From Zantedeschia hybrid cultivar (lineage: Eukaryota; Streptophyta; Magnoliopsida; Alismatales; Araceae), in the NCBI GenBank assembly GCA_030544215.1, contig JARZZO010000013.1:24108729-24172728 (forward strand): 64,000 bases of DNA, read 5' to 3'. Positions 1 through 10,590 of this stretch are shown here, one piece after another (the first letter of the stretch is position 1; every line of letters begins with the position of its first letter). Both the position numbers and the translations under genes were made by a program. The notes below the pieces were generated by a model, which was not told the origin of the DNA, ran no database searches, and saw nothing but the letters and a program-made list of their open reading frames with translations.

Positions 1-583
1 GATTGATGAATGAACGAGTCAATCCTGTGATCCTATCCTGCAATAAGTACTTTCATATTCCCTATATTAGTATGAATTATCACGAAGGAGTAAGAATATA
101 AGAAAATGTATAACTATTACCATCTTTTAAAGTATTTTCCCTTCGGATTCACGTTGATTCATGATGCATATATGGCATACATGCATAGGAATTATAGAAT
201 TATGTGTCTTAGGCTGAGTGGTTGTGCTCGAGTTGCATGTGAGTCATGAGAGAATATGGTTTTGAGTACGGGATATCAGTAGGGACGTAAATGATCCCTA
301 CTGAAAACTCAATTTTATGGGTTCTCATCAAAGTTATTTAACACATTTTTCAGAGACTCGTAGTGGATGACGTGGAAAAGAAAGATAAGTTCAGCACAAA
401 TAAAAAGGGAAATTTTCAGGTACGGCCAGTTTATGCAATTATATAGGATATGTTGTTCATACCATTGTATTCCTGTGATATGATGGACATGATTAACTTA
501 TTGTTTCTTTATAGTTATGCTCATTATTTTGTTTTTGCTCTTGTGCACCTACCGGAGGGATCCTTAAAAGCCGGGACGTTACA
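1..583. mobile_element. Right end of an LTR (Ty3/gypsy-like), truncated by window edge
   Basis: The stretch ends at 583 with CCGGGACGTTACA, the kind of ...GTTACA terminus seen in many plant Ty3/gypsy LTRs that begin TGTAAC. No coding sequence is visible and the left end is outside the window, so solo LTR, 5' LTR or 3' LTR cannot be told apart. No internal retroelement sequence follows at 584, so a 3' LTR or solo LTR is more likely if the element reads left to right. Confidence 0.4.
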
Positions 584-1123
584 AATCAAGTCAAAACCCA
601 AACAATTCTGGTAAATCCCCTAAAATCAGATTGCTACTGCTGATCTCAAGATCCATATTACGATTGACCAATTATGCAAATCATAATTTGAACAAACTTT
701 ATGGACAACTATCATCCAACAATAAATCTCAGAGATCCTATAGAGAGAGCCTGAACTTAGAGATCCTATACAAGTTGCAAATGATTTTATATAGAAAATG
801 GTTTCCAAGACCCTCACCAGTCACTTCGACAACACAGACGAAAACTAAAGCAGCCATTTTCATTTTCCATCATTTGTTTATATGTAGTTAAAGGTAAAAG
901 GCAAGCGATACGAGCAAGAGGTCACCTTAGCCTCAAATGCTTAGGCAAATGTCGACTACCTAGGTGTCTAAGGCAATGTGTTTCTCCTATAAATCACCAT
1001 GAAAGAAGAAAATGGCAATCAGAAGCAGAGGAACATAAGAAAAAAACATCCGAGATAGTGATATGTGAGACTTTGAGAAAAATTGATCACATGCAATATG
1101 TAAAGGCCAATTCATATAAAGCA
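584..1123. other. AT-rich host sequence, nothing recognised
   Basis: Short open frames on both strands overlap and show no conserved motif. I see no gene, RNA or repeat here that I can support. Confidence 0.5.
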
Positions 1124-1556
1124 CTCATGTACATGGAATTCCGGGTCGGATCGGGTCCCCGAATCGGGACCTGGCGATCCCGATCCGACCCAGATCGAAT
1201 CGGCCGAGTCGGCCAATCTAGATAAAGTCTAGCCGGTCTAACTCGGACGGATTAAAAAAATAAGAAAAAAAAGAAAAAATAAGGAAAAATAAAAATAAAA
1301 AATCAGAAAATTTTGTATACATATTATTCAATGAATGTACAATAAAAATGAATGCAATTCATGTACATCTATAAAAAAGTATACATTAAAAGTCACTAAT
1401 AATTATTATTGTGCACTAATTAAAAAAAGACATTATGAAGTATTTCATACGAAATTAATGAAAAATACCTTAGAAAGATCACATTTGTGATCCTTCATCA
1501 TCTGGCTCATAAGTTTGAACTGGCGGCCCATAATATGCCGACATGTGTGCTGGATA

Positions 1557-2090
1557 TCATCCATAGCCAAACAAGGAGCTAGCGAGGTCTTCGAATCCTC
1601 TTTGAATACCTCGAGGTGTGTAAGCTTGTTGGCTTGAACTTTCCCCTGATTGTACTAGAGGGACGTAAATGCCATATTGTATAAGTGGAGGTCCAGAGTA
1701 TCCCTCAATATTGCTGCTGATGTCTGAATACGGTAGTGCAGGGAGGTGAAAAATAGGCGGATAAGAAGGTGCATCTTCCCATGGAGGCCAATTATATCCT
1801 ACCTGTCTCTGTTGGCCTTCAAATCCCCCTTGTTGTCCTTGTCTTTGGCCTTGAGTTCTTTCAGAATGACTCGGACGTGCGGAGTAATCTTCGTATCCTG
1901 TGTAACCGCTCCAAAGTACATAACCTCCTGACAGTCCAGCAGTAGCAGCAGTGCCATCACCATCTCCATCTCCATCTCCATCATCATCATCCTCAGTGGA
2001 GTCATCACTCCCCACTAGTGTGCAATGCTGCCAACCAGGATCAGCACCCTATTGCTCCACATCCTGTTCATGATGTCCTTGCTCTGCCAT
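1557..2090 (-). pseudogene. Residual hAT ORF: BED-like N-terminus fused to acidic C-terminal tail
   Basis: The frame opens at an ATG at 2090-2088, meets TAG at 2051-2049, then runs on to 1557. The first part reads MAEQGHHEQDV and, after the stop, GADPGWQHCTLV, which resembles the DPGW-H start of plant hAT BED zinc fingers. It is followed at once by an Asp/Gly-rich run (EDDDDGDGDGDGDG) and a Tyr/Pro/Ser/Gln-rich tail such as plant hAT transposases carry after the dimerisation domain. The catalytic core is missing, so this looks like an internal-deletion fusion. Family assignment of both halves is by eye. The alternative is an unrelated low-complexity ORF; the position inside an element with hAT termini argues against that. 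Confidence 0.45.
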
Positions 2091-2137
2091 ATTCCTACAT
2101 AACATAAAAACACAAAAATACAATCAGATTGCAATAA

Positions 2138-2702
2138 GTTCAATTGAGTGGCACACTCAATTGAACTCTAATTACACTAATCATACAAGAGTCCTCATTA
2201 TTAACCCTTAATTAAGGTTAATTTTGATAAATTGATACTAATGACGAGCAATTAAGGTAAAAAATTTTACAATTAGGTTCTAATTTGTTCAATTGAGTGT
2301 TTGGCACACTCAATTGAACTCTAATTAATGCAAACAACTATGCAATCAGATTGTAATAAGTTCAATTGAGTGTTTGGCACACTCAATTGAACTATAATTA
2401 CACTAATCATACAAAAGTCCTACTTTTTAACTCTTAATTAGGGTTAATCGTACCAAATTAACGCTAACAACATGCAATTAATGCAAAAAACTATGCAATC
2501 AGATTGTAACAAGTTCAATAGAGTGTTTGACACACTCAATTGAACTCTAGTTACAATAATCATACAAAAGTCCAAATTTTTAACCCCTAATTAGGGTTAA
2601 TGTTAACTAATTAACGCTAATAACATGCAATTAATGCAAATAAATGTACAATTATGTTCTAATAAGTTCAATTGAGTGTTTGACACACTCAATTGAACTT
2701 TA
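2138..2702. repeat. Array of five palindromes (TTCAATTGAGTG / CACTCAATTGAA)
   Basis: Five copies of an inverted repeat, arms TTCAATTGAGTG and CACTCAATTGAA around a 0 to 7 base spacer, lie near 2138, 2287, 2360, 2511 and 2665. They sit in a roughly 150-bp AT-rich tandem unit that also contains TAACCCTTAATTAGGGTTAAT-like sequence; one unit is half length. The array lies inside the hAT-like element, upstream of its ORF. Each unit can form a hairpin or bind a dimeric protein. Confidence 0.8.
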
Positions 2703-2884
2703 AATACACTAATCATACAAAAGCTCCAATTTTTAACCTCTAATTAGGGTTGATTTTGGGGATTTTGTCTAATCAACATGCTTAAATTTTTTAAAACCTA
2801 AATATTAATAGATCTACACAATGTACACAATCATACATCACTTCTAATTTTTTGAGAATTTTAAAAAAATTAGATCGAAATATA

Positions 2885-3180
2885 CCTAAACTCAGATTGG
2901 GATGCATAAACAAAATCCAACGTCGACGGCGGCGGTGACGGCGACAACAACGGCGGCGGTGGCTCCTGGACGACGACCGACGATGACGGGGTGAAAACCC
3001 CCTTCTTTCAGTCGAGATCTCAAAGCAAAAGAGAGAGACAGAGAGAGAGAGGAGAGAGAAGAAGATGGCAGCGGACGGCCGACGGACGTTCGGCAGCAGC
3101 GGGGGGACCGGCAGCGGTGGCCGGGGGAGCGGCTGGGGGAAGGGCAACAACCAGCAGTTGGCTCCCGATCCCCCCTTAAG
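2885..3180. promoter_or_regulatory. GC-rich block with GA tract in the hAT-like element, possible promoter/5' region
   Basis: CpG-rich sequence with (GGC)n-like stretches (2918-2980 and 3080-3140) surrounds a GAGAGA tract (3030-3060). It lies at the 5' side of the element's minus-strand ORF, where a transposase promoter and leader would be. Predicted ORFs on both strands here are low-complexity and not credible as proteins. Confidence 0.3.
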
Positions 3181-3358
3181 GGGGCATCTGGGAGTGCCCG
3201 AATCGGGGACCTAATTTGGTCTGATTCAGACCAATTTACACCTTTTTTATTTTTGAAATAGGTGGGGGGGAACAATGAAATCCCCTCCGAATCGGATCGG
3301 AACCCGCCGATTTTGATCCGGATCGAAATCGGCCGATTCCGCAATCCATGCTCATGTA

Positions 3359-3987
3359 GGTAGTGGATAGTATGAGGAATCATCAAAAATGAAAAAAATG
3401 TGTCGACATGTAAGAGAAAAATGTCATTGGACATCATTAAAAATGCATTAGCCACTTCGTAATAATTATGAATTAAAACTATATAAAAGGCAATCATACA
3501 TAATTAAAAAAGATGAGTATTTGATGTAGACAATATAGACAATTACCTAGGTGAGTGAGGCGAACATGAGGCAAGACAAGGCACTTTTGGTCAGTCTCGC
3601 CCTACTATATTGACTATGTGAGCGAGCCAGTCGCCTTTGATGACATACTTTGTATTGCCATTGGCACAATTACTTGGGCTCCATAATGGACGGATCTTTA
3701 AAATGTTCATGACACCATTTAAAAATCAAATGCCAACTACTTGACAATGAGATAGGAAGAATGTTTCGTGGTACAAGCAAAGGAGTTTAATTTAGAACAC
3801 AACTTTTTTTTTAACTCACATTCATGATTTTTCTTGGACTCTGTCATTGGCATTATTCTCGAATGCCTCAATGCCATTTTCTGGTTCACTAAGAAACAGA
3901 ATATCAATTTCTTGACAACGAAATAAAAACACTTTGTGGTTCAGTAGGAAGACTTTGATTGAGAACACATGGTTGTAATATGGTAAG
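3359..3987. other. Host sequence with no recognised gene
   Basis: AT-rich sequence between the hAT-like element and the left edge of the duplicated block. The stretch 3545-3640 resembles degenerate GCCTTAGGCGAGCC-type dispersed repeat sequence, but I cannot define an element. Confidence 0.4.
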
Positions 3988-4471
3988 TCCCTTAAAGAAA
4001 ACAATATGCCGCAATATGTTTCTCTCAATCTCAATGTCCGCCAAAAAAGTAGTCTCCAACAGTTAACATTAAGACCACTGTTGGCAAACACTTTTTCTAA
4101 AGCACTATGGACTCCATCAATTAAAACATTAGGTCTTGTTTGGCAAACAGATAAGTGGAGGCAGATAACTTTATACGAGCCTGGGCACCAAACAAACTTT
4201 TTGACAACATTAACATTTGAGGCATGGAACATTTGATTTATGTTCAAGTCTTTCCTCAAATAGAAGAAAGGTCAGACATTCTACCCAATGTTAAAATTTC
4301 TCCTTACTCAGAACACTTAAAAAAAAAAAAAAATGATAGAAAACATAATAACATGCGGGGTGGCAAACTTTGTTCCTCACATTCATCAGATTGTCAAAGG
4401 ATAATAATAGATGAGATAGAATACTTACAAGAGGAGATACACAAATATAGCTCAATATCTATCAACATATT

Positions 4472-4784
4472 TATTGAAGCTATTGGGTCATCCAACTCAA
4501 AACCTTAAGGCTTGAGTGGAGTAGGCACCATATATCTAAGTATTGTTTGTTTTGTCCTTTTCCTATGTAGGACTATCCTAACACACCCCTCATGTGTAGG
4601 CCGATTTTATGCTCTGTCACGTGAACCACAAATATAGGGTGCGTGGCCTGGTTCATAACCTATGATACCATATTGAATTTACTGGGCCATCCAACTCAAA
4701 ACTTTAAGCCATTAAGTGGAGTAGGTACCATATATTTAAATATTGTTTGTTTTGTCCCCCTTCCAACGTGAGACTATTCTAACA
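4472..4784 (-). mobile_element. TRIM (terminal-repeat retrotransposon in miniature), copy A
   Basis: Read on the minus strand there are two similar terminal repeats, each starting TGTTAGAATAGTC or TGTTAGGATAGTC and ending in ...TTCAATA. After the first comes TGGTATCATAGG, close to the initiator-tRNA-Met primer-binding site TGGTATCAGAGC. Before the second is a purine tract (ATGAGGGGTG). Flanks ATATT (4467-4471) and ATAGT (4785-4789) make an imperfect 5-bp TSD. The whole unit is 313 bp and has no coding capacity. The same element sits at the homologous place in copy B (39774-40087), so it inserted before the duplication. Confidence 0.7.
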
Positions 4785-6329
4785 ATAGTAAATGCTTCAA
4801 AGACACTATGTAACACTACCTATAATATAAGTACTTACATTTTAGCTAGAACTATACCAAAGGACACTCTAAAGAGCCAAGATGTATAAGATACTCTAGA
4901 AAGGCTTCAGCTTCTCAACTAGGTAACGAATATAATGGAGGGTAAGATAAGGAATAATAAGGGGTCATTTGGATCCATAACATGCTACAAGACATCATAA
5001 AATATCATAAAACAACATTCTTTTCATGTTTTGAGTGTCATGAATTATGTTCGGGGTGTTAGTGAATTTTGCTCGGTTGCAAGATAGGTTGAGCCATACG
5101 ACATTCTTTTCATCTGATTTTGGTTTTCAATCTAAAACTACTGAAAACCAAAACAGGGGTTCTAATAACCACTAAATGGAAGGTACCTGCTTGCAGCAAC
5201 AAAGATCAGAAACATGGCAGATCGCATTTTCCCACCATGTATTGCAGCCGTTCTTAAGTGAGCTTTAGATTCTATTTATAACACACTTTTCCACTTTGTC
5301 ACCCACACCAATCTCCACGACCTACTATTCCCTGAGGGATATGGACCCAGGTTTTAGCAACGAATGTTTACTTATCAAGCCCACTATTTCTTTCTAGCCC
5401 AAGGTGCTGCTCAAGCATAGACCCATATCCCATCTTTTGCCCCTCCAACTTAAGTGCCTATTTTTCAATCATCCATACGCAGCCTCTCCCACTGAATATA
5501 CCACTATACAAGACTTTTGCCAAAACAATACGAAGGAAGACACAAAAGGCTTCATCTTGACAAGGCGACATTGCAGATTTCAGATCATGATGTATTTTTG
5601 CATCTTGCTATCCATGCCAATTTGCTAAAATGTCATCCCATTTTAAAATATTAGTTAGATTTTAGAAATTCTCTGTTCACTTCAGCTCACATAATAAATC
5701 TAAAAAAGGGGTCCAAGCCCACCATTTGACTTTAGACCAAGTTATCCAAGCAAAGACCATATCTCCCTTTTTTTCAGTCTTTCCCTCCCTCCTCAAATGA
5801 AGGGGTTATTTGATGTGGTGTAAAATGGTATAAAAGATCATAAAATGCGGCAAAACAGTGTTTCTTTATGGTTGGGGTGTCGTAAATTGTTTTATCATAT
5901 TTTTCCTAGCATTTGGAGTACAGTTAATTGGTGCGTTTAAAAATTGGTTGACCTACGTGGCATTCTTTTTATCTGGTTTCAGTTTTCAGTCTAAGACTAT
6001 AAAAGACTAGGAAAATGATACAGTAATACTGTTTCCTAACACCACTTTTTGACACGCCTAGTTGGCAATCCTCCATTGAAGGAAAAATGCTATTGCCCCA
6101 TACCTTTGACAATCCTACCTTCCAATGTATGATCACCAACTAAGCATGTCAAAAAGTGAGGTTAAGAAATGGTGTTACTATATTGTTTTTCAAAAAACTA
6201 AGACCGAGATTTCAAAATCAGCGATTTCAAAACCAGGGATTTTGCTTTCTCTGGATTTAAAGCTCGTGATTTCAAAACTAATATTTTACAATGTTTCACG
6301 ACAAACCAAACAAGCCCCAAGTTTATGAA

Positions 6330-6438
6330 CCAAAGTAGACACCATTATTGGAGAGAGGACCTCAATATCAAACATATGATGATAACAAAAAACCATTACA
6401 TCTTTTGCAACAGTGTAAGCAATCAATGCTCCAGTATT
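6330..6438 (-). other. Exon-like island of an unidentified host gene, copy A
   Basis: On the minus strand a splice acceptor-like TTTTGTACAG is followed by an open stretch reading NTGALIAYTVAKDVMVF and then YHHMFDIEVLSPIM. Copy B preserves the frame with a few substitutions (41580-41745 region). I do not recognise the protein and cannot fix the 3' splice border. It could be part of a decayed multi-exon gene that also includes the islands at 7531-7602, 33379-33469 and 33744-33791. Confidence 0.3.
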
Positions 6439-6554
6439 CTGTACAAAATAGATGAGAAACTTTAGGGGAGAAAAGAGAAAGGCACGCGCCGCCTTCTACA
6501 GAAGAGCGGGGTACCATGGCAACCCCTAAAGAGGGTTATGGGTGCAACTCCAGC

Positions 6555-7387
6555 CATGGATTGCGGAATCGGCCGATTCCGATCCGAATCGGCCGATTCG
6601 GATCGGAATCGGCGGGTTCCGATCCGATTCGGGGGGGATTTCACTGTTCCCCCCCACCGATTTGAAAAAAAAAAAAAACGGCCGAAATCGGCCCGAACCG
6701 GACCAAATCGGGGCCGGACCAGCCAGATCGGCCGGTCCGGACCAGATCTGGTCCGGTTCGGGCCGGTCCCGATCCCCCCCTTAAGGTTTAAGGGTTTAGG
6801 GGTTTAGGGTTTAGGGTTTTAGGGTTTTAGGGTTTAGGGTTTAGGGTTTAGGGTTTTAGGGTTTAGGGTTTAGGGTTTAGGGTTTTAGGGTTTAAGGTTT
6901 AAGGGTTTAAGGGTTTAAGGGTTTAAGGGCTAAGGGTTAAGGGTTAAGGGTTTAGGGTTTAAGGTTTAGGGTTTAGGGTTTAGGGTTAAGGGTTAAGGGT
7001 TTAGGGTTTAGGGTTTAGGGTTTTAGGGTTTTAGGGTTAGGGTTTTAGGGTTTAGGGTTTGTGGTTTTAGGGTTTTAGGGTTTTAGGGTTTAGGGTTTAG
7101 GGTTTAGGGTTTTAGGGTTTTAGGGTTTAGGATTTTTTATGGATGTACATGAATTGCATTCATTCTTATTGTACATCAATTGAATAATATATGTATGTAA
7201 TTTTTTCTGATGTTTTTTATTTTTTCTGATTTTTTCTGATCTTTTTTAATTTTTTATTATTTTTTAATATGGTCGAGTCAGACTGGCCAGACTTCATCTG
7301 GATCGGCCGACTCGGCCGATCCGATCCAAGTCGGATCGGGATCGGCGGGTCCCGATTCGGGGACCCGATCCGATCCGGAATTCCTTG
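6555..7387. mobile_element. Small hAT-like element carrying a telomere-repeat array
   Basis: A perfect 8-bp TSD ACTCCAGC (6547-6554 and 7388-7395) flanks the element. Ends are CATGGATTGCGGAATCGG at the left and CAAGGAATTCCGGATCGG read inward from the right. These match the termini of the larger element at 1132-3350 in inverted orientation, including about 230 to 255 bp of subterminal sequence at each side. Copy B of the host duplication has a single ACTCTAGC at 41862-41869 with no insertion, which is the pre-insertion site. The interior, ORF and palindromes of the larger relative are absent, replaced by TTTAGGG repeats (6783-7131). Confidence 0.85.
6783..7131 (+). repeat. Interstitial telomeric repeat array (TTTAGGG)n
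   Basis: About 350 bp of plant telomere repeats, TTTAGGG mixed with TTTTAGGG and TTTAAGGG variants. The array starts directly after CCCCCCTTAAGG of the hAT-like element and stops where the element's right subterminal sequence begins (TTTTTTATGGATGTACAT). It is therefore wholly inside a mobile element rather than at a chromosome end or in unique host DNA. Confidence 0.95.
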
Positions 7388-7530
7388 ACTCCAGCTGCAG
7401 GCAATACACATGCAGCATCATAGAGAGCAATAATGGGGGTGGTGAATGCAATGCGGACCGCAGAAGATGCGTTTAAAGAGGGGGAGATGCAATGTTGTGC
7501 ATTCTAGAAAGGACAAGGCAATGGAACTAC

Positions 7531-7602
7531 CTGTTGTAGCTCTTGAGAAGAGGGTTTGGTGCTGGATTCAAGCCTGCACCCGCCGAAAAGGTTGCCGAAC
7601 AT
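7531..7602 (-). other. Exon-like island, copy A (ATG to CAG|GTAGTT)
   Basis: On the minus strand an ATG at 7602 opens 24 codons, MFGNLFGGCRLESSTKPSSQ and ELQQ, ending at a good donor CAG|GTAGTT. In copy B the same stretch (about 42025-42100) keeps the frame and donor, but the ATG is ATC. This may be a first or internal exon of an unidentified gene; conservation with copy B alone is weak proof because the copies are recent. Confidence 0.25.
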
Positions 7603-9527
7603 GGCAGCGGGGAGAAGAACTGAGGGAGTGTAAACAACAAGTGTAGCAGAGAAGAAGGTAAGCAGCGGTGAAGAGAGAGGTGAGAAGGGAAAACAAAAAC
7701 GTAGGGAACAAAGGTCCCATACTACCCCGACCAGTATAACATAAATTATATAATTTTAAATATAATTTATAAAGCATTCATTAGCCGCTCGTCTCCTGTC
7801 AGAATATTGCGCATCACTACTCACTGGGTTCCTGCTTTTTTCTAACATTACTTTCTTCCCCATCTCTATTATCCCCGTCACTTAATCCTCTCAAATCTCA
7901 AGTAAAATCATTAAAAAAAAATGCAATCAGAGTAAAAAACTTAATGAGTTGGACAACCTTAGCTTGCAAATGACAGTTTGTTTGCGAATATTTTTTTCTC
8001 TAAAACCTTCCGTCGGGACCGGACCTAGACACATCTCTCCTCCTATGTCGGATTATTCGGAAATCCATTTTTTTGGTTTATCTAGAGGATTATAGGTCGG
8101 TTTTATATTTTATCGGACTATGAGAGCTTGGGATTAGCCCTCAGGGAATCCGGGACTTCGAATCAAGCGAAGATTCGAGTATATGACCTCTCTCCACTGA
8201 CCTCGGTCAGTGTTAATTACGCTGAGTAACTGCTCGGCAACCCTTAATTAACCGTCCGTATGATGCCCTTAATCATGCAAAACTACTACTACAGGCAGCG
8301 CATGCATATGGATGTGAAGGCATATTTTAGGTTGAATCCTTAGCCACACCTCTGGTTTGGGGACAATTTTTATATGGTTTAGGATTGATTCCTGGTTATT
8401 AGGATTGGTCCCAGGTTAGGCGGATTAATATGGATTAATTCCCAATTTTTAATCCCATAGGGGTTTTTTTGCAATTTTACATCTTTTGAGGATTTTTATG
8501 AACTATGGGGTCTTATGAAAATATAGCAGCTTATAAGTGTATGGGGGTGAGTTTTAAAGGGCTTTAAACCTCATGGGAGTCATAAAATCAATTTTTAAAG
8601 GTACGAGGGTTTTTTAGTAATTTTCCCTTAAACTAGGTTATTAAGTTTTAGGATTAATATTCAGGTTATATAGAAAGAAATTCCACCCATAGTGTGAGTT
8701 TAATATTTTCGGGGTTATATATGTAAATATTACACATAGGGGTTTTTTTCGTAATTTTGTATTAAGCCTCATGTGCTTCATTTGTGTTCTTTCAGATTTT
8801 TTTATTTCTTTTTCTGATTTTTTTATGTTAATTTTATTAATTTTATTCATTTTATTTATTTTTATGATTAATTTGATCAATTTAATTAATTAATTAATTA
8901 AGCATATGAGGTTATTTAGGTTTATAATTTTCTACAGATTTTTACTGTTTTCTTATGGATTTTCCTGATTTTTACTGGTTTTTTCTGATTTTTTTAATTA
9001 ATTTTCAGAATTTTTATTAATTAATTGATTATAAATCATTTTTAGGTTCAAATATAATTTTACTAAGATTTATGAACTTATATTTTATTTACTTATGGAG
9101 TGAGGTTAGGGTTAGGTTGACAGTGTTCATAGATTTTTTTTAAGCTTTAGGAAATTAGATGTACATATGTATATTATTTTAAAACATAATGATAATTATA
9201 TAGTTTAAATGACACACAAAGACACACAAATTCAGATTTAATTTTGACAGAAATTCGCCTTAAAGTATGGCATTTTACAAAAAAGGGCCGGCAGAGCTTC
9301 CCCTTAGGATTGAACCTTAGGAGAGAAGGCTCCTCGGGACGAAAGAAGATCTCCCGAAATCGCAGCAAACTCGGGTTTAAAAACCCGAATCTGGTCTTCA
9401 AGTGGGCAGCACCCTCTCTCCAATTTCACATTAGGATTTTAAGGCTAAGTGTGAATATGTATATGCTTATGTGTGCATATGCCTTTGTATATCTCTCTGT
9501 GTGTATGATTTAGGGGGCCATAGGGCC

Positions 9528-9535
9528 TATTTATA
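9528..9535 (-). promoter_or_regulatory. TATA box of LTR (3' LTR copy)
   Basis: The minus strand reads CTATAAATAGGCC. It is conserved in the other LTR of element 1 (31445-31452) and in element 2 (about 51274-51281), where the surrounding sequence has diverged. Transcription would start some 30 nt downstream, defining the U3/R border near 9500. Confidence 0.6.
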
Positions 9536-9544
9536 GATTTCAAA

Positions 9545-9840
9545 TCTCAACCCGGTGGGGGGTGCCACCGGATGGAGCAAGGTGGGGGGTGCCACCGGTT
9601 GCATTCTCCTCCCCTCCCTCTCTTTTTTATTTTTTTAATCCCAAGGGCCAATGGGTGAGAGAAGGGGTGAGAGAGAGAGTATTGAAAAGAGAGAGAGGGG
9701 GGGAACCTCGGTGGGCACCGCCACCGGTTCCAACCGGTGGGGGGGGTGGCCACCGGCCATAGACCCCCCACCGGTTGGGAACCGGTGGGGGGTCTCCCCA
9801 CCGGTTTCCCAAAACCGGTGGGGGGTGTTCCCCTCCCCCA
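9545..9840. repeat. ACCGGT hairpin cluster in LTR
   Basis: Repeated arms CCCCCACCGGT and ACCGGTGGGGG face each other across short spacers, giving several strong stem-loops just upstream (sense strand) of the TATA box. A second smaller group is at 10080-10170. The same arrangement is present at 31470-31750 and 31995-32075, and in element 2 at 51295-51535 and 51815-51870. ORFs called across these G/C runs are low-complexity and not genes. Confidence 0.75.
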
Positions 9841-10309
9841 CTTCCTTCCTTTTTTCTGGTTTTTGAGCCCATTAAATGAGCCTTGATTTCAGATTTGGGG
9901 GGGGTTTGGCCAATGTGAAAAGGGTTTAGGATGGGGTTTTATTGAGGGTTTACATGGAGTTCTCAACCCATGTGAATGGGGTTAAGAACCTCATTAATTC
10001 CCCTTCTTTTTAATTAATTCCCCCCTCCCATTTTTGAATTTTAAAATCTAGAAAGAAGGAAGAGGGAGGGAATCCTCCTCCCCCCCCCCCCCCCCCCACA
10101 CCGATTTCCCTCTTGGAACTGGTGGGGGGTTCCCAACCGGTGGGGGGGGTCCCCACCGGTTCCCTCTCTCTCTCCTCCACCCCCTCTTGGCTTATTTAAA
10201 TGGAGGGGAATGGGGTGGAGGGGTCCACTTCCATTTTGGGAATTTTCTTCCTTGGGTTTTTTTCCAGATTTCCTTCTCATTTTGGCCTGCAGATTTGGTG
10301 CCCTTGTGG

Positions 10310-10590
10310 ACTGATTTTTTGGGCCTGTTAGAGGTGCCTATTGGGCCTCTTTTCGGGCTCCCCCATTGGGCCATTTATTGGGCCTATCTCCCCCATCATT
10401 GGGCCTTCATTTCGGGGCTGATTTAGGTAAATTCCGAAACTGGTTTTACCTTATTTCGGGACAGATTTCAGTCCGCTTCGGGACTGAATTTGGGCCTATC
10501 CGGGGGGCTTAATGGGCCTCATTTCGGGCTCCCCCATTGGGCCACTTAATGGGCCTGCCCCTCCCATTATTGGGCCTCCCTTCCGGGGCC
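10310..10590 (-). promoter_or_regulatory. Cluster of GGCCCA (site II / UP1-like) motifs in U3
   Basis: About ten copies of GGCCCA(A/T) read on the minus strand occur within 280 bp, mostly as AGGCCCAAT. GGCCCA-type motifs are known plant promoter elements bound by TCP factors. The cluster lies in U3 upstream of the TATA box and is retained in element 2 (52030-52140). Confidence 0.45.

Larger units (their letters stand above)
1132..3350 (-). mobile_element. hAT-like DNA transposon, internally deleted (2.2 kb)
   Basis: The element is flanked by a perfect 8-bp direct repeat CTCATGTA (1124-1131 and 3351-3358). Its ends are imperfect terminal inverted repeats: CATGGAATTCCGGGTCGG on the left, and CATGGATTGCGGAATCGG read on the minus strand from 3350. 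An 8-bp TSD with CA-starting TIRs is the hallmark of the hAT superfamily. Subterminal regions are rich in CGGCCGAT/CGATCC-type motifs, typical of transposase-binding subterminal repeats. Inside, in minus-strand order, are a GC-rich segment with a GA tract, an array of palindromes, and a short degenerate ORF. There is no full transposase, so it is non-autonomous. A smaller relative in inverted orientation sits at 6555-7387. Confidence 0.8.
3988..7978. repeat. Host tandem duplication, copy A, left part
   Basis: From about 3988 (just before ACAATATGCCGCAATATG) this region is collinear with 39293-42468 at high identity with small indels. The match begins abruptly: sequence left of 3988 and left of 39293 is unrelated. 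Copy A is split by a 25 kb Ogre/Tat insertion and resumes at 33026. It also contains an extra hAT-like insertion (6555-7395) that copy B lacks. No complete gene is visible, but several minus-strand exon-like islands with splice-like borders occur (6330-6438, 7531-7602). Confidence 0.85.

Noticed and set aside
2892..3497. 201-aa minus-strand ORF
   Set aside because: It spans the hAT-like terminus and flanking host DNA and is Arg/Ser-rich from GC-rich repeats.
3822..4259. Minus-strand 145-aa ORF, also seen at 39123-39587, as a conserved protein
   Set aside because: The frame is shared only because of the recent duplication, it crosses the duplication border into unrelated sequence, and no domain is visible.
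9547..9872. Overlapping ORFs on both strands in the G/C runs of the LTRs (also 31464-31804, 51234-51572)
   Set aside because: Low-complexity Gly/Pro/Trp-rich translations of ACCGGTGGGGG hairpins, all frames open because of base composition.
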